Below, in pieces: positions 8,991-17,359 of a DNA stretch of 64,000 nucleotides. Position 1 is the first letter of the stretch, and each line of letters starts with the position of its first letter. The notes below the pieces were generated by a model, which did not search any database, was not told where the DNA came from, and saw only the letters and a program-made list of their open reading frames with translations. A program made the translations under genes and the position numbers. This DNA is from Dryocola sp051297175 (lineage in GTDB: Bacteria > Pseudomonadota > Gammaproteobacteria > Enterobacterales > Enterobacteriaceae): NCBI RefSeq assembly GCF_051297175.1, contig NZ_JBINNY010000001.1, forward strand, positions 1,860,001 through 1,924,000, written 5' to 3'.

Positions 8991-9020
8991 GTAGGGTGGA
9001 TAAGCGAAGCGCCATCCACC
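8991..9020 (+). repeat. REP-like palindromic element
   Basis: Single copy starting GTAGGGTGGATAAGCGAAGC with outer arms GGTGGAT / ATCCACC, between dcyD and tcyL. The same 30-bp pattern recurs near 33.5, 41.6, 46.7 and (GGCGGAT variant) 28.5 and 53.4 kb. Confidence 0.85.
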
Positions 9021-9072
9021 GGTATAGCTCCACCATAACTAAAAATTAAGCCAGACAGGGTGTAATAAAAGT

Positions 9073-9741
9073 ATGCAAGAAAGCCTTCAACTGGTGCTGG
9101 ATTCGGCACCGTATCTGCTTAAAGGGGCGGTGTTCACGCTGCAGCTCAGCATCGGCGGCATGTTCTTCGGGCTGATCCTCGGATTTTTACTGGCGCTGAT
9201 GCGCCTGTCGCCGTTTTGGCCGTTTTCCCTGCTGTCGCGCTTCTACGTGTCGATCTTTCGCGGAACGCCGCTTATCGCCCAGCTGTTTATGATCTACTAC
9301 GGGCTGCCGCAGTTTGGTATCGAGCTTGATCCTATTCCGGCGGCGATGATCGGCCTGTCGCTCAACACCGCGGCCTACGCCTCAGAAACGCTGCGCGCGG
9401 CTATCTCATCCATCGAAAAAGGGCAGTGGGAAGCGGCGGCAAGTATCGGCATGACGCCGTGGCAGACGCTGCGCCGGGCAATTTTGCCGCAGGCGGCGCG
9501 GGTGGCGCTGCCTCCGCTCAGCAATAGCTTCATCAGCCTGGTGAAAGATACCTCGCTTGCGGCGACGATTCAGGTGCCGGAGCTGTTCCGCCAGGCGCAG
9601 CTGATTACCTCGCGCACGCTTGAGGTGTTCACCATGTATCTCGCCGCCTCGCTGATTTACTGGGTGATGGCGACGGTGCTTTCCGCGCTGCAAAACTACT
9701 TCGAGAATCAGCTTAACCGCCAGGACAGGGATCCAAAATGA
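9073..9741 (+). CDS. tcyL: Cystine ABC transporter permease TcyL (YecS)
   Basis: Inner-membrane permease of the cystine importer. It has 222 residues. Several hydrophobic membrane segments and the EAA loop of HisMQ-type permeases (EAAASIGMTPWQTLRRAILP) are clear. Its TGA overlaps the tcyN ATG by four bases, so the two subunits are translationally coupled. Confidence 0.95.
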   Translation: MQESLQLVLDSAPYLLKGAVFTLQLSIGGMFFGLILGFLLALMRLSPFWPFSLLSRFYVSIFRGTPLIAQLFMIYYGLPQFGIELDPIPAAMIGLSLNTAAYASETLRAAISSIEKGQWEAAASIGMTPWQTLRRAILPQAARVALPPLSNSFISLVKDTSLAATIQVPELFRQAQLITSRTLEVFTMYLAASLIYWVMATVLSALQNYFENQLNRQDRDPK

Positions 9742-10490
9742 GTGCAATCGACGTAAAACAGCTGGTGAAAAAATTCCACGGCCAGGCGGTACTGCACGGT
9801 ATCGATCTGGAGGTGAAAACCGGTGAAGTGGTGGCGATTATTGGGCCGAGCGGCTCGGGCAAAACCACGCTGCTGCGCTGCATTAACCTGCTCGAGCAGC
9901 CGGAATCCGGGACGATCAAAGTGGGCGACATTACCATCGACGCATCGAAGTCCCTCAGCAAGCAGAAGAACCGCGTGCGCGAGCTGCGCCAGCACGTTGG
10001 CTTTGTCTTCCAGAGCTTTAATCTGTTTCCACACCGCACGGTGCTGGAAAATATTATTGAAGGCCCGGTCATCGTAAAAGGTGAGCAAAAGGAAGAGGCC
10101 ACGGCGCGCGCCCGCGAGCTGCTGGCGAAGGTGGGGCTGACCGGCAAGGAAACCAGCTATCCGCGCCGTCTGTCCGGCGGGCAGCAGCAGCGCGTGGCCA
10201 TTGCGCGCGCGTTGGCCATGCGCCCGGAGGTCATTCTGTTTGATGAACCGACGTCCGCGCTGGATCCGGAGCTGGTAGGCGAAGTGTTAAGCACCATCCG
10301 CCAGCTGGCGCAGGAGAAGCGCACGATGGTTATCGTGACCCATGAAATGAGCTTCGCCCGCGACGTGGCGGACAGGGCCATCTTTATGGACCAGGGCCGT
10401 ATCGTGGAGCAGGGGCCGGCCCGCGAGCTGTTTACCAACCCCAGGCAGCCGCGCACCAGGCAGTTCCTCGAGAAATTTTTGACCCAGTAA
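9738..10490 (+). CDS. tcyN: Cystine ABC transporter ATPase TcyN (YecC)
   Basis: ATPase subunit of the cystine importer, 250 residues. Walker A GPSGSGKTT near residue 32, signature LSGGQQQRV, Walker B VILFDEPTSALD, and switch His in IVTHEM. Overlaps tcyL by ATGA. Confidence 0.95.
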   Translation: MSAIDVKQLVKKFHGQAVLHGIDLEVKTGEVVAIIGPSGSGKTTLLRCINLLEQPESGTIKVGDITIDASKSLSKQKNRVRELRQHVGFVFQSFNLFPHRTVLENIIEGPVIVKGEQKEEATARARELLAKVGLTGKETSYPRRLSGGQQQRVAIARALAMRPEVILFDEPTSALDPELVGEVLSTIRQLAQEKRTMVIVTHEMSFARDVADRAIFMDQGRIVEQGPARELFTNPRQPRTRQFLEKFLTQ

Positions 10491-10496
10491 CTCACC

Positions 10497-10525
10497 TTGC
10501 GGGTAGCGCGAACGCCTACCCGCAA
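10497..10525 (+). terminator. Perfect 10-bp hairpin after tcyN
   Basis: TTGCGGGTAG (10497-10506), 9-nt loop, CTACCCGCAA (10516-10525), right after the tcyN stop. No T-run follows on the + strand, so it may protect the 3' end or be a REP remnant (GTAG...CTAC ends) rather than terminate transcription. Confidence 0.45.
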
Positions 10526-10665
10526 TAAATGACGCTTTATCTTGCCACCTAATTAAAGAATCAGACCAACCGGTCAATAAATCGTATAAATATATTTCTT
10601 AAATGTGTTAGCGTTACACATCCAAATATCGAATGATTAAAGCTTCAGGAGCAACGCCAGATACA

Positions 10666-11388
10666 ATGCCGGACTGCGACTTTTTTAGCTGGCGACGGGA
10701 AACGCTCGAGACCTTCCAGTCAATTACCGAAACCAGTGAAATAACCACAACGCTTCAACAACAATCTCAAACGCTAGAGTTTGATTATTTTTCGTTTTGC
10801 GTTCGTCACCCCGTGCCCTTTACGCGGCCTAAAACATCGTTGATTACCACATACCCGCAAGAGTGGGTCGATCAATACCATGCAGAAAATTATTTCGTCA
10901 TCGATCCCGTGCTGCGGCCGGTCAATTTCATGCGCGGATATCTGCCGTGGAATGACGAGCTGTTTAGCGATACGCCGGAGTTTTGGGATGCCGCACGCGA
11001 TCACGGCCTGCGTCGTGGGATAACCCAATGCGTCATGTCGCCGAGCAGGGCGGCGGGGTTGTTTTCTGTCTCGCGCACGTCGGTAAAGGGAAAGCTGAGG
11101 CCGGACGACGAGCTGAACGCGCGGCTGCAGTATATTGCAGAGCTAAGTTTGATGACGCTTGCTCGCCTGGAAGATCCTTCCGTCGATGCCATGACGATGA
11201 AACTGAGCAAACGCGAGCGCGAGATTCTACAGTGGACGGGCGAGGGGAAAACATCAGCGGAAATTGCGATGATTTTATCGATATCGGAAAATACCGTTAA
11301 TTTTCATCAGAAAAATATGCAGAAGAAATTCAACGCGCCGAATAAAACGCAAATCGCCTGTTACGCAGCGGCGATTGGGATTATCTGA
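10666..11388 (+). CDS. sdiA: LuxR-type quorum receptor SdiA
   Basis: Transcription factor with an N-terminal autoinducer-binding domain and a C-terminal LuxR helix-turn-helix. It senses acyl-homoserine lactones made by other species; no luxI lies in this window. From ATG 10666 it has 240 residues, the E. coli length. Conserved features are CVRHPVPFTRPK, IDPVL and the HTH KTSAEIAMILSISENTVNFH. An AGGAG lies 14 nt before this ATG, rather far, so the start is less sure; an in-frame ATG at 10633 would add 11 residues but has no ribosome site. Confidence 0.93.
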   Translation: MPDCDFFSWRRETLETFQSITETSEITTTLQQQSQTLEFDYFSFCVRHPVPFTRPKTSLITTYPQEWVDQYHAENYFVIDPVLRPVNFMRGYLPWNDELFSDTPEFWDAARDHGLRRGITQCVMSPSRAAGLFSVSRTSVKGKLRPDDELNARLQYIAELSLMTLARLEDPSVDAMTMKLSKREREILQWTGEGKTSAEIAMILSISENTVNFHQKNMQKKFNAPNKTQIACYAAAIGII

Positions 11389-11415
11389 GCGAATTACCGT
11401 TCTGCGTGTCAGACG

Positions 11416-11450
11416 AAAAAACGGCGGAAGACATTTTGTGCCTTCCGCCG
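11416..11450 (-). terminator. Terminator of yecF
   Basis: Stem CGGCGGAAG (11422-11430) / CTTCCGCCG (11442-11450), 11-nt loop; on the minus strand it is followed by T6. On the + strand no T-run follows, so it mainly serves yecF, although sdiA transcripts also run into it. Confidence 0.85.
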
Positions 11451-11462
11451 CAACCTACCTAA

Positions 11463-11687
11463 TTACTGACGGTAAGCTTGTTTAATTTGCTTAACAGTAT
11501 TACCAAAAACTTCCGCGTGCGCCGTGTCTTCCATCTGAGCGATTTGCTTTTCCATTTTGATGATAACTTTGCCTGCGTCTGCCTGGCCCATCGCTTTCAG
11601 CATCTGGGTTAACATGGCTTTCAGGCAGGTGACTTCAATAGCCAGTTCGCTATGGTTGTCAGCGGTGGAAAATTCAGGAGTGCTCAT
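11463..11687 (-). CDS. yecF: DUF2594 family protein YecF
   Basis: Small protein of unknown function, 74 residues, same length as E. coli YecF. The core CLKAMLTQMLKAMGQADAGK and the C-terminus TVKQIKQAYRQ are conserved. Good ribosome site GAGGAAAG before ATG. It is convergent with sdiA and divergent from uvrY, as in E. coli. Confidence 0.93.
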   Translation of the reverse strand: MSTPEFSTADNHSELAIEVTCLKAMLTQMLKAMGQADAGKVIIKMEKQIAQMEDTAHAEVFGNTVKQIKQAYRQ

Positions 11688-12174
11688 TTACTTTCCTCAA
11701 GTCTCGGTTAGTACACCGTCATTCGGCGCAACGGTTTTCGTAAGGCGGCGGAGTATAGCACACTGGTTGACCATTTTATTAGTGGTTACGTTCTCGTTCG
11801 GATTTTATCCCTCTTTTTGCCGTTGGTTTAACAAGCCAGGGTGTAAAGCGGTAATTAAGTAGAATCCGAAGTTTTCTTAGAAAATGTTTATGATTCGTTT
11901 ATTAAACGTTAATCAGCGGTGTTGATTAAGGCGGTGGTAACCATTTTATGTCTGCGGATTATTTGAACTTTTTAAAAGCGTCACTCTTTTTGTTTCCTCC
12001 AGTAAACAGGCAATCTACCGGGAGTGCATTAAGGTAAACACTGTAAAATTAATTTTCCGAAACTTGCGAGTAATGCCGCCTTCTCCATTTTAACATTTTA
12101 AAGTTACCGGAAAACCCGTTAATATAAGCGCCTAAGCTTTTATCAGCGTTATCCCTTTTCTGGAGAGTTATCCT
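11688..12174. other. Intergenic region yecF-uvrY, 487 bp, no gene seen
   Basis: AT-rich region that must hold the divergent promoters of yecF and uvrY. I see no supported ORF and no strong promoter match. It holds a 7-bp inverted repeat TTAATCA-N7-TGATTAA (11909-11929) of unknown meaning. The uvrY ribosome site CTGGAGAG lies at its right end. Confidence 0.6.
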
Positions 12175-12834
12175 TTGATCAACGTTCTTCTTGTTGATGA
12201 CCACGAACTGGTGCGCGCAGGGATACGACGCATTCTTGAAGATATCAAAGGGATCAAGATATCTGGTGAAGCAAATTGCGGCGAGGACGCCGTAAAGTGG
12301 TGCCGCACCCACCCGGTAGATGTGGTTTTGATGGACATGAATATGCCCGGCATCGGTGGCCTTGAGGCCACGCGCAAAATCGCACGCTACTCTTCAGATA
12401 TCAAAGTCATCATGTTGACCATTCATACTGAAAACCCGCTGCCGGCGAAAGTGATGCAGGCGGGGGCTTCCGGCTACCTGAGTAAAGGCGCCGCGCCGCA
12501 GGATGTGGTCAATGCCATCCGTTCCGTCAACGCCGGGCAGCGATATATCGCATCGGACATTGCCCAACAGATGGCGCTAAGTCAGATTGAACCGGAAAAA
12601 ACGGAAACCCCGTTTGCCAGTTTGTCTGAGCGCGAATTACAGATTATGCTGATGATCACCAAAGGTCAGAAGGTCAATGAGATCTCTGAGCAGCTTAATC
12701 TGAGCCCTAAAACCGTTAACAGTTACCGTTACCGCATGTTTAGTAAACTGAATATCAGTGGCGATGTTGAGCTGACTCATCTGGCAATTCGTCATGGGTT
12801 ATTCAGCGCGGAGACGTTAATCAGTAGTGAGTGA
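12175..12834 (+). CDS. uvrY: Response regulator UvrY (GacA/SirA)
   Basis: Partner of the sensor BarA; when phosphorylated it activates the CsrB/CsrC RNAs. 219 residues: receiver domain with phospho-acceptor Asp54 (VVLMDMNMPG) and LuxR HTH (SEQLNLSPKTVNSYRYRMF). Start codon is TTG at 12175, preceded by CTGGAGAG, as in E. coli. It overlaps uvrC by 8 bases. Confidence 0.96.
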   Translation: MINVLLVDDHELVRAGIRRILEDIKGIKISGEANCGEDAVKWCRTHPVDVVLMDMNMPGIGGLEATRKIARYSSDIKVIMLTIHTENPLPAKVMQAGASGYLSKGAAPQDVVNAIRSVNAGQRYIASDIAQQMALSQIEPEKTETPFASLSERELQIMLMITKGQKVNEISEQLNLSPKTVNSYRYRMFSKLNISGDVELTHLAIRHGLFSAETLISSE

Positions 12835-14659
12835 AACCTTCGATTCCCAAGCCTTCCTCAAAACCGTGACCAGCAAGCCTGGCGTCTATCGAATGTATGA
12901 CGCCAGCAGCACGGTTATTTATGTCGGTAAAGCCAAAGACCTCAAAAAGCGCCTGTCCAGCTACTTCAGAAGCAATCTGTCGAGCCGTAAGACCGAGGCG
13001 CTGGTGGCGCTTATTCATCATATTGATGTCACCGTCACCCATACCGAAACCGAAGCGCTGCTGCTCGAACACAACTACATCAAGCTGTATCAGCCGCGTT
13101 ACAACGTTCTGCTGCGCGATGATAAATCCTATCCGTTTATCTTCCTGAGCGGCGATGCGCATCCGCGTCTTGCCATTCACCGTGGGGCAAAGCATGCGAA
13201 GGGCGAATATTTTGGCCCGTTTCCAAACGGTTACGCCGTTAGAGAAACCCTCGCGCTGCTGCAAAAAGTCTTTCCAATTCGCCAGTGCGAAAATAACGTC
13301 TATCGCAACCGCTCGCGTCCGTGCCTGCAATATCAGATTGGCCGCTGCCTTGGGCCCTGCGTCGCCGGGCTGGTGAGTGAAGACGACTACGCCCAGCAGG
13401 TCGAATACGTGCGGCTTTTCCTCGCCGGGAAAGACGATCAGGTATTGACGCAGCTTATTGAACGCATGGAGCAGGCGAGCAAAAACCTCGAGTTCGAGGC
13501 CGCCGCCCGCATCCGCGACCAGATTCAGGCCGTGCGCCGCATCACCGAGAAGCAGTTCGTTTCCAACACCGGCGACGACCTCGACGTTATCGGCGTCGCC
13601 TTCGACAACGGCATGGCCTGCGTGCACGTGCTGTTTATCCGCCAGGGCAAGGTGCTCGGCAGCCGTAGCTACTTCCCTAAAGTGCCGGGCGGTACAGAAA
13701 TTGCGGAAGTGGTCGAAACCTTTGTCGGGCAGTTCTACCTGCAGGGCAGCCAGATGCGCACATTGCCTGGCGAAATCCTTCTCGATTTCACGCTCCCTGA
13801 TAAAACCCTGCTTGCCGACTCGCTTTCCGAAATGGCGGGCAGACGCATTAACGTGCAAACCAAACCGCGCGGCGACCGTGCGCGCTACCTGAAGCTTGCG
13901 CGCACCAACGCTGCCACCGCGCTGGTGACGCGTCTTTCCCAGCAGTCGACCATTCACCAACGCCTCACGGCGCTGGCGCAGGTTCTGGAACTGCCCGAGG
14001 TGAAGCGCATGGAATGCTTCGATATCAGCCATACCATGGGCGAGCAGACGGTCGCGTCCTGCGTGGTCTTTGACGCCAATGGCCCGGTGCGTGCGGAATA
14101 TCGCCGCTACAACATTACGGGAATTACGCCCGGGGATGACTACGCGGCGATGAACCAGGTACTGCGCCGTCGCTACGGCAAGGCCATCGAAGAGAGTAAA
14201 ATCCCGGACGTCATTCTCATTGACGGCGGGAAAGGGCAGCTGGGACAGGCAAAAACGGTGTTTGCCGAGCTGGACGTGCCGTGGGACAAACATCATCCGC
14301 TGCTGCTGGGCGTGGCGAAAGGCACCGACCGTAAAGCCGGGCTTGAAACGCTGTTCTTCGAACCGGAAGGGGAAGGTTTCTCGCTGCCGCCGGATTCCCC
14401 GGCGCTGCACGTTATTCAGCATATCCGCGACGAATCACACGATCACGCGATTAGCGGCCACCGGAAAAAACGCGCCAAGGTGAAAAATACCAGCTCGCTG
14501 GAAACTATCGAGGGCGTCGGGCCAAAACGTCGCCAGATGCTGTTGAAGTATATGGGCGGATTGCAACCGTTAATCAACGCATCGGTCGAGGAAATCGCAA
14601 AAGTGCCAGGTATCTCGCAAGCGCTTGCAGAAAAGATCTTCTACTCGTTGAAACATTGA
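12827..14659 (+). CDS. uvrC: Excinuclease ABC subunit C
   Basis: Makes both incisions in nucleotide excision repair together with UvrAB. 610 residues, same as E. coli. GIY-YIG domain at the N-terminus (PGVYRMYDASSTVIYVGKA), UVR motif near 205-235 (NLEFEAAARIRDQI), RNase H-like domain (MECFDISHTMGE; VILIDGGKGQL) and tandem HhH motifs (ETIEGVGPKRRQMLLKY). GTG start inside the uvrY coding end; translationally coupled. Confidence 0.97.
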   Translation: MSETFDSQAFLKTVTSKPGVYRMYDASSTVIYVGKAKDLKKRLSSYFRSNLSSRKTEALVALIHHIDVTVTHTETEALLLEHNYIKLYQPRYNVLLRDDKSYPFIFLSGDAHPRLAIHRGAKHAKGEYFGPFPNGYAVRETLALLQKVFPIRQCENNVYRNRSRPCLQYQIGRCLGPCVAGLVSEDDYAQQVEYVRLFLAGKDDQVLTQLIERMEQASKNLEFEAAARIRDQIQAVRRITEKQFVSNTGDDLDVIGVAFDNGMACVHVLFIRQGKVLGSRSYFPKVPGGTEIAEVVETFVGQFYLQGSQMRTLPGEILLDFTLPDKTLLADSLSEMAGRRINVQTKPRGDRARYLKLARTNAATALVTRLSQQSTIHQRLTALAQVLELPEVKRMECFDISHTMGEQTVASCVVFDANGPVRAEYRRYNITGITPGDDYAAMNQVLRRRYGKAIEESKIPDVILIDGGKGQLGQAKTVFAELDVPWDKHHPLLLGVAKGTDRKAGLETLFFEPEGEGFSLPPDSPALHVIQHIRDESHDHAISGHRKKRAKVKNTSSLETIEGVGPKRRQMLLKYMGGLQPLINASVEEIAKVPGISQALAEKIFYSLKH

Positions 14660-14716
14660 GGCCTCTGTAGCAACATAGAGACAATTTCCACTTACGACAG
14701 ACAGTTATCCGGCACT

Positions 14717-15265
14717 ATGCAATTTAATATACCAACGTTGCTTACTCTGTTCCGTGTCTTCCTTATCCCATTCTTTGTGCTGGCTTTTTATCTGCCGTTC
14801 ACCTGGGCGCCGTTCCTGTGCGCATTTATCTTCTGGCTGGCAGCCATTACAGACTGGTTTGACGGTTTTCTTGCCCGGCGCTGGAACCAAAGCACCCGAT
14901 TCGGGGCATTTCTCGATCCGGTAGCGGATAAGGTGATGGTCGTCGTGGCGCTGGTGCTCATCGTTGAGCACTATCACGCCTGGTGGGTGACGCTGCCTGC
15001 GGCCACCATGATCGCGAGGGAAATCATCATCTCCGCCCTGCGCGAGTGGATGGCGGAAATCGGCAAGCGCAGCAGCGTTGCGGTGTCGTGGATTGGCAAA
15101 ACCAAAACCATGGCGCAGATGCTGGCGCTTATCGGTATGCTCTGGCGTCCAAATATGTGGATCGAGTACGCCGGGATCGGCCTGTTCTTCATCGCCGCGG
15201 TGTTAACTTTCTGGTCAATGTTCCAATATTTAGCCGCCGCGCGCGGTGATTTGCTCGAACCTTGA
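14717..15265 (+). CDS. pgsA: Phosphatidylglycerophosphate synthase
   Basis: Inner-membrane enzyme that makes phosphatidylglycerol phosphate from CDP-diacylglycerol and glycerol-3-phosphate. 182 residues, several membrane helices. The CDP-alcohol phosphotransferase motif DG-x2-AR-x8-G-x3-D-x3-D is visible (DGFLARRW...FGAFLDPVADK). It lies 57 nt after uvrC. Confidence 0.96.
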   Translation: MQFNIPTLLTLFRVFLIPFFVLAFYLPFTWAPFLCAFIFWLAAITDWFDGFLARRWNQSTRFGAFLDPVADKVMVVVALVLIVEHYHAWWVTLPAATMIAREIIISALREWMAEIGKRSSVAVSWIGKTKTMAQMLALIGMLWRPNMWIEYAGIGLFFIAAVLTFWSMFQYLAAARGDLLEP

Positions 15266-15315
15266 TCTAAGCGACGCAAAATTCAGCAAACGAAACGCAG
15301 TGCAGGAAAATTTCA

Positions 15316-15343
15316 TTGACTCACTGCGCCATCTAAGTAGAAT
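15316..15343 (+). promoter_or_regulatory. Sigma-70 promoter of the glyW-cysT-leuZ tRNA operon
   Basis: -35 TTGACT (15316-15321), 16-nt spacer, -10 TAGAAT (15338-15343), then a GC-rich stretch (GCATCGC) typical of stringently controlled stable-RNA promoters. It lies about 80 nt before the first tRNA. Confidence 0.75.
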
Positions 15344-15421
15344 GCATCGCATCGAACGGCAGCACAGCTTGCCGGAAGATAATAAAATCAAGTGATTAAC
15401 CAAACTCACTTGTACAGATTT

Positions 15422-15497
<76 letters not shown>

Positions 15498-15549
15498 AAT
15501 TTAAGTAACAGGGTTCTCTGTTACTGCCTGAAAAGGCAACAAAAGTTTT

Positions 15550-15623
15550 GGCGCGTTAGCAAAGCGGTTATGTAGCGGATTGCAAATCCGTCTAGTCCGG
15601 TTCGACTCCGGAACGCGCCTCCA
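15550..15623 (+). tRNA. cysT: tRNA-Cys (GCA)
   Basis: 74 nt with encoded CCA. Acceptor GGCGCGT / ACGCGCC, anticodon GCA in ATTGCAAAT, T-loop GTTCGACTC. Confidence 0.98.
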
Positions 15624-15635
15624 CTTTCTTCCCGA

Positions 15636-15721
15636 GCCCGGGTGGTGAAATCGGTAGACACAAGGGATTTAAAATCCCTCGGCTTATGGCTGTGCGGGTT
15701 CAAGTCCCGCCCCGGGCACCA
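15636..15721 (+). tRNA. leuZ: tRNA-Leu (UAA)
   Basis: 86 nt class II tRNA with a long variable arm and encoded CCA. Acceptor GCCCGGG / CCCGGGC, anticodon TAA in GATTTAAAATC, T-loop GTTCAAGTC. Confidence 0.98.
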
Positions 15722-15764
15722 TGGGAAAGACAAGAATAAAATCAATGATAAGCAGTGTCGTGCA

Positions 15765-15786
15765 AACCACCTTCGGGTGGTTTTTT
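15765..15786 (+). terminator. Terminator of the tRNA operon
   Basis: Stem AACCACC, loop TTCG, GGTGGTT, then a T-run (15781-15786). Confidence 0.93.
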
Positions 15787-15883
15787 ATTGCCTGTAATAT
15801 CCCTTCCGACTATCTTGCCTGATAATTACTCTATTCTTCACCGCCGGGCGCGCGTGAAACCTATTCGCTACAGGAGCAGGAAC

Positions 15884-16459
15884 ATGAACCAGGGACCATT
15901 AACCGAAGAAGAGATTGAGTGGCTCGACGAGGTGCTGATGAAGCACGCCACCGAACGCTCAATCATGGACGTAGCCGAGATGGACGGCCTGCTGACGGCT
16001 ATTCTGTCCGGGCCAAAAGAAGTGGGCCCGGAAGCGACCTTCGCGGCATTCTGGGGCGGGGAAGGCGACCAGCCGCTGTGGGAGTCCGAAGGCGAGCTGA
16101 AAAAATTCGTTGAGCTGACGTTCAAGCACGTGAACGACATTGCCGAACGCCTTAGCAGCTATCCGGATCAGTACGAGCCGCTGTTTGGCACCAGCATCGT
16201 CGAAGAGCAGGAGTTCACCATCGTTGAAGAATGGTGCTTCGGCTACATGCGTGGCGTAATGCTGTGGGATGTTTCACCGCTGCCGGAAGAGCTGGTAACG
16301 ATGCTTGAGCCGATTGCCCTGCACGGGCTGGAGGAGAAGTTCGACAAGCTTGATGAGCTTTCCCATGAGGCGTTCATCGACAGTATTGAAGAGATCAAGC
16401 CTGCCGCGCTTGCCGTTACGGCATACTGGATGAAAAAAGAACATTCCAGCCTGCACTGA
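15884..16459 (+). CDS. yecA: UPF0149 family protein YecA, lacking the SEC-C tail
   Basis: 191 residues from ATG 15884, with ribosome site CAGGAG; the frame is open further upstream, but that part crosses the tRNA terminator. Conserved UPF0149 segments are EIEWLDEVL, DVAEMDGLLTAILS, TIVEEWCFGYMRGV and IALHGLEEKF. E. coli YecA has 221 residues and ends in a Cys-rich SEC-C metal-binding motif; here the protein stops at KKEHSSLH with no Cys cluster. Position right after leuZ supports orthology to yecA. Function unknown. Confidence 0.85.
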   Translation: MNQGPLTEEEIEWLDEVLMKHATERSIMDVAEMDGLLTAILSGPKEVGPEATFAAFWGGEGDQPLWESEGELKKFVELTFKHVNDIAERLSSYPDQYEPLFGTSIVEEQEFTIVEEWCFGYMRGVMLWDVSPLPEELVTMLEPIALHGLEEKFDKLDELSHEAFIDSIEEIKPAALAVTAYWMKKEHSSLH

Positions 16460-16463
16460 TCGT

Positions 16464-16492
16464 AAAAAAGCCGGAGCGCAAAACGCTCCGGC
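16464..16492 (-). terminator. Terminator of ftnA
   Basis: Stem GCCGGAGCG (16470-16478), loop CAAAA, CGCTCCGGC (16484-16492); followed by T6 on the minus strand only. It also sits after yecA on the other strand. Confidence 0.88.
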
Positions 16493-16512
16493 CCGTTCAA
16501 TCCCTTTCTGAA

Positions 16513-17010
16513 TTAAGCCTGGGTATCGAGAGTGGCAAGCTCTTTATCGACAAAATACAGGCCTTCACCGCTTTTACCGACCAGGCTGAGTTTATCCAGC
16601 ACCGATTTAAACAGTTTTTCTTCTTCATGCTGTTCGGCAACGTACCACTGCAGGAAATTAAACGTCGGGTAATCCTGGGACGTCATCGCCGCGTGGGCCA
16701 GTTCATTAATCTTGCGGGTAATTAACTGCTCGTGTTCGTAGGTCGCGTTAAATAACGCGTCCAGAGAAGAATATTCGCTGAACGGAGTCGGCACCGCGTT
16801 AATGCGCGGCATATTTCCGGTATCGGTCAGGTAGGCAAACAGGCGCTGCATGTGCTCCATCTCTTCCTGAGCGTGGCGACGCAGGAAGGCCGCCGCGCCT
16901 TCGAAGCTGTGGTAGCTGCACCATGCGCTCATCTGCTGGTAAAGCAGCGAGGAATACAGCTCAAGGTTCATTTGTTCGTTAAGTTTTTCGACCATTTCTG
17001 TTTTCAGCAT
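16513..17010 (-). CDS. ftnA: Bacterial non-heme ferritin FtnA
   Basis: Iron store; 24 subunits oxidise Fe2+ and keep ferric mineral in the cytoplasm. 165 residues, the E. coli length. Ferroxidase ligands Glu17, Glu50 and His53 are in place (MNLELYSSLLYQQ; AQEEMEHM), and the QWYVAEQHEEEKLF helix carries the later ligands. It is convergent with yecA here; tyrP, which follows yecA in E. coli, is absent. Confidence 0.97.
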   Translation of the reverse strand: MLKTEMVEKLNEQMNLELYSSLLYQQMSAWCSYHSFEGAAAFLRRHAQEEMEHMQRLFAYLTDTGNMPRINAVPTPFSEYSSLDALFNATYEHEQLITRKINELAHAAMTSQDYPTFNFLQWYVAEQHEEEKLFKSVLDKLSLVGKSGEGLYFVDKELATLDTQA

Positions 17011-17359
17011 AGCGCACTCCGTTTAATCGCTCGTAAGTGGCGCTACTCTATTTTTTTAATTTCAATAATGCAAATAGAATGTTAATTAATTTATTGTAAT
17101 GAGAATGGTTGCTAATATTATTCTTCTTTAATGACGAAATTAAATTTCGGTATTAATAGTCATTCGTCTTTAGCCGTAATTATTATATTTTTTATTTGCG
17201 ACAAACATATGGCTTAAGTCTGGATGAACAAAATAACCCTCCGTGGACTAAGCCTATGAACCCATTAGAAATTCATATGCTTAAATAATCTTACCGCCGC
17301 CATTTACCTGCCGCACGGGCTGTGGCTAAATACGTTTTTTTCGCAAAATCATAAATCAC
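17011..17359. other. Divergent promoter region ftnA / nucleoside carrier, 349 bp
   Basis: Strongly AT-rich. No ORF supported. A weak Fur-box-like stretch at 17095-17113 (TGTAATGAGAATGGTTGCT) matches 11 of 19 consensus positions by my count; Fur activates ftnA in E. coli, but this match alone is not convincing. The right half must hold the promoter of the nucleoside carrier. Confidence 0.4.

Noticed and set aside
15755..15883. Upstream extension of the yecA frame
   Set aside because: It would cross the tRNA terminator and lacks similarity; a strong ribosome site stands at 15871-15880.
17095..17113. Fur box upstream of ftnA
   Set aside because: 11 of 19 matches and only one good half; mentioned in the region entry but not called as a site.
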